Shown: positions 31,602 through 37,266 of the stretch, in pieces
Layout: each line of letters begins with the position of its first letter
Position numbering within the stretch: the first letter of the stretch is position 1
Source: a virus
Virus record (IMG/VR): IMGVR_UViG_3300043775_000927
Span: 1 to 64,000 of that record
Strand: one strand, 5' to 3'
Length of the DNA: 64,000 nucleotides
Program-made: the position numbers and the translations under genes
Notes under the pieces: generated by a model
Told to the model about the DNA's origin: nothing
Seen by the model: only the letters and a program-made list of their open reading frames with translations
Databases searched by the model: none

Positions 31602-31886
31602 ATGAAAAAGATTGTTGCTATTGCCGCTGTTTTAGGTATACTTACTACTCCTGCTAATGCCTGGTATCGTGGCGGATGGGGCTATGGCGGAGGATGGGGT
31701 TACGGTGGTGCTGCCATTGCTGGTTTTGCTCTTGGTGGTCTCATTGGTGGTCTAGCTTCTGGTCCGTATTATCGTGGCGCTCCGTATCCATATTACTCGA
31801 CTGGTCCAGGCTATGCGTATGGTCCCTATCCGGGAGTTCGCTATCAGTATTACTCTGGTCCGTCAGGATACTACTATGGATATTAA
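31602..31886 (+). CDS. Secreted Gly/Tyr-rich protein
   Basis: 94 residues. A signal peptide (MKKIVAIAAVLGILTTPANA, probable cleavage before WYRGG) is followed by repeats of Gly-Trp-Gly-Tyr and Pro-Tyr/Gly-Tyr, with a short hydrophobic Gly-rich stretch (IAGFALGGLIGGL). It resembles small surface or periplasmic proteins of proteobacteria rather than phage proteins, which suggests transfer from a host. The ATG at 31602 has GGAG at the correct distance; two upstream ATGs do not. Confidence 0.65.
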   Translation: MKKIVAIAAVLGILTTPANAWYRGGWGYGGGWGYGGAAIAGFALGGLIGGLASGPYYRGAPYPYYSTGPGYAYGPYPGVRYQYYSGPSGYYYGY

Positions 31887-32235
31887 GAAGCTCGCTCTCG
31901 CTCTTATTCTCTTCGCTACTCCTGCTTATGCAGGTCAAGAGATCGATGTATGTAATGGTTGCACTATCACATACAAGACAACTCGAGTTGTTAAGAAGGT
32001 CGTAAGACCTGCTCCTGTTGTAGTTGCTCCAGCACCAGTTGTGCAGGTTATTCCTCCACAATACGTTCCCAATGGAGTTGGCATTGTCAGTAATCAAGTT
32101 TACATGATGCCAGTTACGCCAACGGTAGTTGTTCAGCAAGTTCCTGTTCAACCAGTTTGCACTTCATATCCTGATCCATGGGATACGCTGGGATATATTT
32201 TTGGTGATCCTATTATGATCACCGTGTGTCAATAA
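31876..32235 (+). CDS. Secreted Pro/Val-rich protein
   Basis: 119 residues with signal peptide MDIKKLALALILFATPAYA, then a CNGC pair (cysteines near residues 26 and 29), a Val/Pro/Ala-rich repeat region and a C-terminal Cys-containing tail. The start overlaps the previous gene by 11 bases, so both are one translation unit. Function unknown; perhaps an envelope or superinfection-exclusion factor. Confidence 0.65.
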   Translation: MDIKKLALALILFATPAYAGQEIDVCNGCTITYKTTRVVKKVVRPAPVVVAPAPVVQVIPPQYVPNGVGIVSNQVYMMPVTPTVVVQQVPVQPVCTSYPDPWDTLGYIFGDPIMITVCQ

Positions 32236-32236
32236 C

Positions 32237-32312
32237 GCTGGTATAGCTCAGACGGTAGAGCAGTTGCCTTGTAAGCATCAGGTCGAGGGTTCGATTCCTT
32301 CTGCCAGCACCA
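32237..32312 (+). tRNA. tRNA-Thr(TGT)
   Basis: Acceptor GCTGGTA/TGCCAGC, anticodon loop CTTGTAA, D-stem GCTC/GAGC, encoded CCA. It starts one base after the upstream stop. Its anticodon loop is repeated in the RNA element at 33239. Confidence 0.93.
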
Positions 32313-32313
32313 T

Positions 32314-32388
32314 TCAGGAATAGTTTAATCGGTAAAACCACGGACTCTGACTCCGTTAATCTTGGTTCGAGTCCAGGTTCCTGATCCA
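32314..32388 (+). tRNA. tRNA-Gln(CTG)
   Basis: Acceptor TCAGGAA/TTCCTGA, anticodon loop CTCTGAC, T-loop TTCGAGT, encoded CCA. Confidence 0.9.
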
Positions 32389-32402
32389 ATCGAGGATATA
32401 TT

Positions 32403-32504
32403 ATGAATCATAAATTGAGCGCAATAATCAAAATTATTTGTTTCTTTGGACTGATGATAGTCGCTGGTTTTATTCTTTCTGATATAAATATGTTATCTCA
32501 ATGA
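32403..32504 (+). CDS. Small single-span membrane protein
   Basis: 33 residues (MNHKLSAIIKIICFFGLMIVAGFILSDINMLSQ), nearly all one hydrophobic helix, with a GAGG ribosome-binding site. Its TGA overlaps the ATG of the next membrane gene (ATGA). Confidence 0.6.
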   Translation: MNHKLSAIIKIICFFGLMIVAGFILSDINMLSQ

Positions 32505-32710
32505 TACAAGAAACTCATAAACGTACAGTAGTAAGAATGATTAGTTATCGTTTAACCGCATGGGTGTTTACGATATTCTGGACTTTCGTTTTTACTGGTG
32601 ACATTGGCAAGTCTACAGGATTTGCTACAATACTTCATCTTCTTCTTAGTATAGATTATTATATTCATGAAAGGATTTGGTTGAAAATTAAATGGGGTTT
32701 GCGGGTGTAA
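32501..32710 (+). CDS. DUF2061-like membrane protein
   Basis: 69 residues. RTVVRMISYRLTAWVFTIFWTFVFTGDIGKSTGFATILHLLLSIDYYIHERIWLKIKWG follows the DUF2061 pattern (R..K..SWR..., two membrane helices, YYxHERxW). Function unknown. The stop codon lies inside tRNA-Gly, a 10-base overlap. Confidence 0.75.
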   Translation: MIQETHKRTVVRMISYRLTAWVFTIFWTFVFTGDIGKSTGFATILHLLLSIDYYIHERIWLKIKWGLRV

Positions 32711-32775
32711 CTCAGGGGTAGAGTCACAGTCTTCCAAACTGTTGGTCGCCAGTTCGATTCTGGTCGCCCGCTCCA
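32701..32775 (+). tRNA. tRNA-Gly(TCC)
   Basis: Acceptor GCGGGTG/CGCCCGC, anticodon loop CTTCCAA, encoded CCA. Its first 10 bases are coding sequence of the upstream gene. It is the last plus-strand tRNA before the RNA array. Confidence 0.93.
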
Positions 32776-32781
32776 AATTTT

Positions 32782-32836
32782 AGGATCAGTTCAGCAATAA
32801 CTACTTTTCTTTGAACGAAAAATGCAAGTTGATCCT
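32782..32836 (+). ncRNA. Array RNA 1: CAGCAA-family RNA with Ser-type anticodon-arm hairpin
   Basis: Closing helix AGGATCA/TGATCCT extended by G-T pairs, conserved box CAGCAA (32792-32797), then a hairpin TTTTC-TTTGAAC-GAAAA. The 7-base loop has T at the position of T33 and TGA at the anticodon position. 55 nt. Preceded by TTTT and followed by GTTT like its siblings. Confidence 0.75.
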
Positions 32837-32845
32837 GTTTTATTG

Positions 32846-33046
32846 TGGATGGATACAGCAAACCACTCGGAGTCGTAAGGCTCCTCCGATGTAAGAACTT
32901 TGGTTCTTACTGTTCAGAGAGTTTCTCCACTACGGTGAGAGAAAATATTGCTAGTGAGAATCATTAGATAGGGAGAGTTGAAGGATATACTCGTACGAGT
33001 TAATCGGTCTCTCCAGAACAATAATAAAAATTCCTTCAACCATCCA
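32846..33046 (+). ncRNA. Array RNA 2: large CAGCAA-family RNA with possible pseudoknot
   Basis: Closing helix TGGATGG/CCATCCA and box CAGCAAA (32856-32862). The 201-nt unit holds an 8-bp hairpin GTAAGAAC-TTTG-GTTCTTAC, TTTCTC/GAGAAA, ACTCG-TA-CGAGT, and two interleaved helices: GGAGAG/CTCTCC, with GTTGAAGGA (32977-32985) pairing to TCCTTCAAC (33032-33040). This would be a pseudoknot. Confidence 0.7.
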
Positions 33047-33056
33047 GTTTAGTTTT

Positions 33057-33163
33057 AGGATATTTTCAGCAAACACTTCGGTCGAAGCATCTGTATTATT
33101 ACAGAAGATAATAGGTTCAAATCCTATCGTGGTTAATAGCCATGGAGCTAAAAAATATATCCT
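33057..33163 (+). ncRNA. Array RNA 3: CAGCAA-family RNA with a permuted tRNA-like module
   Basis: Closing helix AGGATAT/ATATCCT, box CAGCAAA (33067-33073). The insert contains a canonical T-arm ATAGG-TTCAAAT-CCTAT, a 5-base variable loop, an anticodon-like arm TCTGT/ACAGA with a 6-base loop, and an acceptor helix CGTGGTT (33128-33134) with AGCCATG (33138-33144), joined in reversed order by AAT. The D-arm appears split by the closing stem. Confidence 0.75.
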
Positions 33164-33178
33164 GTTGTATAAAGTTTT

Positions 33179-33229
33179 GGGATCAGTTCAGCATTCAACT
33201 GTTGCTCACAAACAAGCCAAGTTGATCCC
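33179..33229 (+). ncRNA. Array RNA 4: short CAGCA-family RNA
   Basis: Closing helix GGGATCA/TGATCCC; the first pair is G-C where siblings have A-T or T-A, a compensatory change. The box is CAGCATT. The insert can form TGTT-GCTCACA-AACA, a 7-base loop without T33. 51 nt. Confidence 0.7.
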
Positions 33230-33238
33230 GTTAGTTCT

Positions 33239-33304
33239 AGGATAACTACAGCAAACCATCGCTGAATAAGCACTCGACTTGTAATCGAAGAAAGATGTTA
33301 TCCT
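33239..33304 (+). ncRNA. Array RNA 5: CAGCAA-family RNA with Thr-type anticodon-arm hairpin
   Basis: Closing helix AGGATAAC/GTTATCCT (8 pairs), box CAGCAAA (33249-33255), a D-arm-like hairpin GCT-GAATA-AGC, and TCGA-CTTGTAA-TCGA, whose loop equals that of the phage tRNA-Thr(TGT). 66 nt. Confidence 0.75.
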
Positions 33305-33315
33305 GTTATTTTTGC

Positions 33316-33343
33316 TTGACTTCTAAGCAAAGTGTAGTATAAT
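33316..33343 (+). promoter_or_regulatory. Sigma70-like promoter inside the RNA array
   Basis: TTGACT, 16-base spacer, TATAAT. The start near 33350 lies about 10 bases before array RNA 6; it would transcribe RNAs 6 and 7 and the Ro60-like gene. Confidence 0.85.
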
Positions 33344-33359
33344 AGTAATATAGAGTTTT

Positions 33360-33468
33360 AGGATAGTTTCCGCAATGTTTTGCTTTTACACAGCCGTGGT
33401 CGTGGGTTCGAGCCCCACCTTCCCTATGGGGGAGTAGCTCAGTCGGTAGAGCACGTAAAATCTATCCT
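33360..33468 (+). ncRNA. Array RNA 6: CAGCAA-family RNA containing a circularly permuted tRNA-Val(TAC)
   Basis: Closing helix AGGATAG/CTATCCT, box CCGCAA (33370-33375). The 3' part of a tRNA (33382-33425: anticodon loop TTTACAC, AGCCG, variable TGGTC, T-arm GTGGG-TTCGAGC-CCCAC, acceptor CTTCCCT) precedes its 5' part (33428-33455: acceptor GGGGGAG, TA, D-arm GCTC-AGTCGGTA-GAGC, A, CG). Joining 33455 to 33382 restores the stem CGGCT/AGCCG exactly. The two acceptor strands are linked by AT; no CCA is encoded. Confidence 0.82.
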
Positions 33469-33477
33469 GTTAATTTT

Positions 33478-33536
33478 AGATTGAGTTCAGCAATCCAATG
33501 AAAATCAAACTGATAATTTGACTCAAAGTTCAATCT
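33478..33536 (+). ncRNA. Array RNA 7: CAGCAA-family RNA with Ile-type anticodon-arm hairpin
   Basis: Closing helix AGATTGA/TCAATCT (extended by G-T pairs), box CAGCAA (33488-33493), and a perfect hairpin TCAAA-CTGATAA-TTTGA with the loop of the phage tRNA-Ile(GAT). 59 nt. It ends 18 bases before the Ro60-like ATG, so it also forms part of that gene's 5' leader. Confidence 0.75.
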
Positions 33537-33554
33537 GTAGAAAAGGAAAGTGAA

Positions 33555-34979
33555 ATGTCTACTTTTGTTAATGCCGTGAAGAATCAGGAAGCACGTACTG
33601 AAAATGGTATGAAGGCTCTGAAGTCAACTGCGTCTCCGCTAGTTGATCTATACTTCAACATTGGTGCTTCTCGTGGTAAGGATATCATCCCTGCTTTCGT
33701 AGCTGCATATGTTACCAACAAGGAACTTGCAACTCGTATTGCTCTATGGGCACGTGATGCTCGTGGTGGATCTGGTGAACGTAAGATCTTCCGTGATATT
33801 TTCCAGTACCTATGCGACAACGATCCTGCACTTGCTGCTCGTATCGTGCATAAGGTTCCGGAACTTGGTCGTTGGGATGATCTCCTAACTGCAAAGGGCG
33901 ATGTCCGTAAGGAAGCGTTCGAGTTTATCCGTGAAGGATTGTCTAACCAGAATACTGCTGGTCTAGTTGCTAAGTGGATGCCTCGTAAGGGTGAAGTGGC
34001 TGCAGAGCTACGTGCATTCCTTGGTATGACTCCAAAGCAGTATCGTAAGACTTTGGTTAATCTAACCAACGTTGTTGAAACTCAGATGTGCGCAAAGCAG
34101 TGGGAAGAGATCGACTACAACAAGGTTCCTTCTCTTGCTGCTTCTCGTTACAAGAAGGCATTCAACAAGCACTCTGTAAAGTTTGCTGAGTATGTTCAGA
34201 AGCTCGTAAAGGGCGAAGCTGGCGTAAAGGTGAACGCTGGTGCTGTGTATCCTTACGATGTTCTAAAGGGTCTATGTTCATATCGTTGGTCAAACGACTA
34301 TGATGCCACTGAACTTGGACATCTTCAGGCTCAGTGGGATGCTCTTCCTAACTTCGTTGGGGATGCCCGTATCCTACCTTTGGTTGACGTTTCTGGTTCA
34401 ATGACCACTCCTGCTGGTGGATACAACTCAAAGAGTGGTACTACTTGCATTGACGTTGCTGTGTCTCTTGGTCTGTATCTTGCAGACAAGAACACTGGAG
34501 CGTTCAAGGATACCTTCTTGACTTTCAGCGACAACCCACAGTTGCTGCACCTAAACGGTAATATCGTTCAGAAGTGCCAGCAGATGGTTCAGTCTAAGTG
34601 GGCTATGTCTACTGATCTGCACCGTGCTCTGGATAAGGTTCTTGATGTAGCTAAGAAGGGTAATGTGCCTCAGGAAGAAATGCCTGACATGCTGCTTATT
34701 CTATCAGACATGCAGTTCAACCAGTGCACTCGTTTCGACGATAGCGCATTACAGATGATTGCTCGTAAGTATCAGGATGCTGGTTATGATCTACCAAAGA
34801 TCGTGTTCTGGAATCTAAATGCTGCGTATGGTAATCAGCCTGTGAAGTATGATACTTCTGGAGTTGCTCTTGTTTCTGGATTCTCGCCAGCACTGGTGAA
34901 GGGTTTGGCTAACGTAGAGACCTTTACTCCCGAATCGATTATGCTCGACACTATCATGAACGAGCGTTATGATTACTAA
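33555..34979 (+). CDS. Ro60-like RNA-binding protein (TROVE/DUF2828-type, HEAT repeats + vWA domain)
   Basis: 474 residues. The N-terminal about 265 residues are helical repeats with RDARGGSGERKIFRDIFQYLC and VPELGRWDDLL, the signature of the DUF2828/TROVE-like group. The C-terminal half is a von Willebrand A domain with MIDAS motif DVSGS (278-282), LTFSDNP and LILSDMQF. Ro60 has this HEAT-ring plus vWA architecture and binds Y RNAs and misfolded RNAs. Codons are strongly biased like those of highly expressed genes. Directly upstream lie seven structured RNAs, its probable ligands. Naming it strictly TROVE or DUF2828 needs a profile search. Confidence 0.78.
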   Translation: MSTFVNAVKNQEARTENGMKALKSTASPLVDLYFNIGASRGKDIIPAFVAAYVTNKELATRIALWARDARGGSGERKIFRDIFQYLCDNDPALAARIVHKVPELGRWDDLLTAKGDVRKEAFEFIREGLSNQNTAGLVAKWMPRKGEVAAELRAFLGMTPKQYRKTLVNLTNVVETQMCAKQWEEIDYNKVPSLAASRYKKAFNKHSVKFAEYVQKLVKGEAGVKVNAGAVYPYDVLKGLCSYRWSNDYDATELGHLQAQWDALPNFVGDARILPLVDVSGSMTTPAGGYNSKSGTTCIDVAVSLGLYLADKNTGAFKDTFLTFSDNPQLLHLNGNIVQKCQQMVQSKWAMSTDLHRALDKVLDVAKKGNVPQEEMPDMLLILSDMQFNQCTRFDDSALQMIARKYQDAGYDLPKIVFWNLNAAYGNQPVKYDTSGVALVSGFSPALVKGLANVETFTPESIMLDTIMNERYDY

Positions 34980-35529
34980 TGTAGAGGGGGATCTTCCCCC
35001 TCTTCTCTTTGTTCATATACCTAAGACTGGTGGCATCGCTATCAGGTCTCAACTTAGAGAACAACCATGGTTAAGAACATGGCATATCGGTCACGATCCT
35101 TATCATGTTCTCAAACTTAATAATAACATTACTCCAGAAGTCTTCAAGTTCTCTGTCGTAAGAAATCCCTTCACAAGAGCGTATAGTTATTATCATCATT
35201 TTTTGCGATTCAATCAAATACAAATATCTTTTAAAAACTTTTTGTCCATGATTATGGTAGGAGAAGTTACCGAGAAAACTCCTCTTATGAAATACGATCA
35301 ATCTTTTTATATCTTTGAAGAAGATATAACAGAGATGGATAAGATCTACAGATACGAAGAGCTCTGGGAGCTCGAGGTAGATCTAAACATTCGTATACCA
35401 AAAATAAACGTTGGCTCTTATTCAAAAGAAGAGTATAATAATGATTATGATTCGGAAAGCGTGGATATGGTTCGAAAGATCTACGCCCGAGACTTTCGTA
35501 ATCTAGGATACTCAGATGAGTTCTCGTGA
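34969..35529 (+). CDS. Sulfotransferase-like protein
   Basis: 186 residues. The PAPS-binding 5' loop is HIPKTGG (16-22), and the 3'-phosphate motif is VVRNPFTRAYS (62-72), as in carbohydrate sulfotransferases of the Sulfotransfer_2 type. It may modify host or phage surface sugars. The ATG overlaps the Ro60-like gene by 11 bases, and a GC hairpin lies at codons 5-12. Confidence 0.82.
   Translation: MITNVEGDLPPLLFVHIPKTGGIAIRSQLREQPWLRTWHIGHDPYHVLKLNNNITPEVFKFSVVRNPFTRAYSYYHHFLRFNQIQISFKNFLSMIMVGEVTEKTPLMKYDQSFYIFEEDITEMDKIYRYEELWELEVDLNIRIPKINVGSYSKEEYNNDYDSESVDMVRKIYARDFRNLGYSDEFS
34984..35002 (+). terminator. Hairpin after the Ro60-like stop codon (possible terminator or attenuator)
   Basis: GAGGGGGA-TCT-TCCCCCTC followed by TTCTCTTTG. 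It is a strong hairpin but has an imperfect T-run and lies within the first codons of the sulfotransferase gene. Confidence 0.45.
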
Positions 35530-35926
35530 TAAGAAATATATGGACTTTGTCCGTAGACTAGCTACTTCCAATAATATGAAGATGAAACTGGCAGCGTGTC
35601 TCGTTCTTCGTAACGAGATTATCTCTGTCGGTTTCAACTCAGATAAATCCCATCCTCTGCAGAAAAGGTTCGCAAAGAATATCGATGCGATCTTTAAACA
35701 CGCAGAGGTGGATTGTATTATCAAAGCATTGAAAGTTGTCGAAGAAGATGATCTAAAAGATGCCACCCTATATGTCTACCGTGTTAAGAAACAAAACAAG
35801 GGAGACACTGGGTGGGTAAGTGGACTGGCCGAACCTTGTCCGGGGTGCCAGAAAGCGATCGAACACTTTGGTATTAAGAGAACAGTATTCTCTCTCGAAG
35901 AAGAAAACGCCTACGGCTCTATGTAG
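35516..35926 (+). CDS. Cytidine/deoxycytidylate deaminase-like zinc protein
   Basis: 136 residues. HAEVD (His62, Glu64) and PCPGC (Cys108, Cys111) form the deaminase zinc site. It is shorter than T4 dCMP deaminase and lacks its N-terminal zinc region, so the substrate (dCMP, cytidine or a base in nucleic acid) is open. The ATG overlaps the preceding gene; its 3' end overlaps the leftward nuclease gene by 8 bases. Confidence 0.8.
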   Translation: MSSRDKKYMDFVRRLATSNNMKMKLAACLVLRNEIISVGFNSDKSHPLQKRFAKNIDAIFKHAEVDCIIKALKVVEEDDLKDATLYVYRVKKQNKGDTGWVSGLAEPCPGCQKAIEHFGIKRTVFSLEEENAYGSM

Positions 35927-36605
35927 GTTGTGTAAAGATCTCTAATACTCTATTAACATATTCCGCACGATCCTTTACAAATAGTTGTGGCTGCTCGTTG
36001 TCCACTGCTATTAGTATTGCGATCTGCGGGATTTTTATTTTATAGATCCATTCGAACATCATCGAGTAACAAGTTGTCTGGAGGAAGTAGGATTCAATCC
36101 ACTCCTCCTTTTTTGTTTTACGACTTGTTTTGAAATCAATCACAGAAGGTATACCATTAAACTCTGCAATAAGATCGCAGCGCCCAGCAGTTCTCATGGC
36201 AACAGAATATAAAGGCAACTCGATACCAAGAATGTTATCGACGTGTTTGTCTAAGAGCGATTGAATACCTTTAAAAGAATCAATTCCAGAAGGCATAGCA
36301 CCCCGAAGATAATTCTCTTCATTGAGGACATAACGCTCTGCGATGGAATGTACGGCGGTTCCACGACGAGCAGCTTGGACAGTAATCTTTTGAGCTTCTT
36401 CGTGACCGACACGTTTCTTCCACTCCATTAGTGCAGTTTTGTCTAGGGCTGAATCTAATACAGTAGTTACCGAACGAAACTTTTGTCCATTCGGTAACAC
36501 ATAATATCTTTTACCGTCAATAGTCTCAGTAGTAATATCTACTTCTGGGACTATATTATGTTTGAATATCTTTCGCAAATCCGTTTTCCATTCTATATTT
36601 CGCAT
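35919..36605 (-). CDS. PD-(D/E)XK exonuclease, RecB/Cas4-like
   Basis: 228 residues. Motifs: GTAVHSIAERY, then GRCDLIAEFNGIPSVIDFKTSRK (Asp, then Asp-x-Lys) and a following QTTCYSMMFEW helix (QxxxY). These are the RecB-type nuclease motifs of phage single-domain exonucleases. Role in recombination or host DNA degradation likely. Its start lies 50 bases inside the upstream gene's 3' end. Confidence 0.85.
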   Translation of the reverse strand: MRNIEWKTDLRKIFKHNIVPEVDITTETIDGKRYYVLPNGQKFRSVTTVLDSALDKTALMEWKKRVGHEEAQKITVQAARRGTAVHSIAERYVLNEENYLRGAMPSGIDSFKGIQSLLDKHVDNILGIELPLYSVAMRTAGRCDLIAEFNGIPSVIDFKTSRKTKKEEWIESYFLQTTCYSMMFEWIYKIKIPQIAILIAVDNEQPQLFVKDRAEYVNRVLEIFTQPT

Positions 36606-37266
36606 CCATTCTATTAGTTATATATATCTTATTTCCAGACGCTTCTTTAACGGTTGAGATCCACTGAACTGCTACGGGGCCAATACCTCTGGCCATCCAA
36701 TATCTGGCACCACCAACCTTAGATCCCCATGCTTGTTGATACACTAATGTGACGACGTCTTTATATGTTTCGCCGAATGCATTGGTCCACTTATCAATCT
36801 TTCTCTCATAAACGAAAGACTGTATACCATTTAGTAACTGTGGTGGCGAACAAGCAAAGAAGTCTGACCTAGGATTGTTCTCATATTCTTTACCAATCTC
36901 GCAATAGTTGCCCCACCATATAGGATTCTTATCTTGGAATACAATCTTGTTTCTGTTTCCAAAGATCTTAGTAAAGATACTTTCTTTATCAACGATATTA
37001 TCGTCTCGCCATTCAGCAATACCATAACCAAGTTTGTAACGTAGATACCAAGTGTCTTTCCATTTCATATCCTTGTCATAATCGACATATAAAATAGACT
37101 GACTGCTCTGATCCCAAGCAAACCAAGAATGCATATCTGGCATTGTAGCAGTTAGATTGGTGTCTGGTTCTCTACCGACATCGATGTAATGGAACTTAGC
37201 AATCTTATCTATTGGCGGCGCTGGCCAATAGTCCCATGCTTTGATAATGTCTTTTGCTTCTGTCAT
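36556..37266 (-). CDS. Hypothetical protein
   Basis: 236 residues starting MTEAKDIIKAWDYWPAPPIDKIAKFHYIDVGREPD, rich in Trp and Tyr, no recognised domain. The ATG at 37266 (GGAG upstream) is preferred to the longer frame because it only just overlaps the glycosyltransferase stop. It lies between a nuclease and a glycosyltransferase. Confidence 0.6.
   Translation of the reverse strand: MTEAKDIIKAWDYWPAPPIDKIAKFHYIDVGREPDTNLTATMPDMHSWFAWDQSSQSILYVDYDKDMKWKDTWYLRYKLGYGIAEWRDDNIVDKESIFTKIFGNRNKIVFQDKNPIWWGNYCEIGKEYENNPRSDFFACSPPQLLNGIQSFVYERKIDKWTNAFGETYKDVVTLVYQQAWGSKVGGARYWMARGIGPVAVQWISTVKEASGNKIYITNRMDAKYRMENGFAKDIQT

Noticed and set aside
31676-32005. Alternative frames in the secreted-protein genes (also minus strand 31741-32151)
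   Set aside because: Low-complexity Trp/Ser-rich shadows of the Gly-rich repeats; signal peptides and ribosome-binding sites support the other frame.
33360-33468. Group I intron-containing or pseudo tRNA at the Val module
   Set aside because: The flanks are too short for a self-splicing intron, the two tRNA parts are in reversed order, and all stems are intact, so neither an intron nor a decayed tRNA fits.
32782-33536. Array read as a CRISPR or simple tandem repeat
   Set aside because: Units range from 51 to 201 bases, only the closing helix and CAGCAA box are shared, and the helix arms change together. That is an RNA family, not direct repeats with spacers.
33584-34069. Leftward frames within the Ro60-like gene
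   Set aside because: They are shadows of a highly biased coding sequence, rich in Arg and Ser, with no initiation signals.
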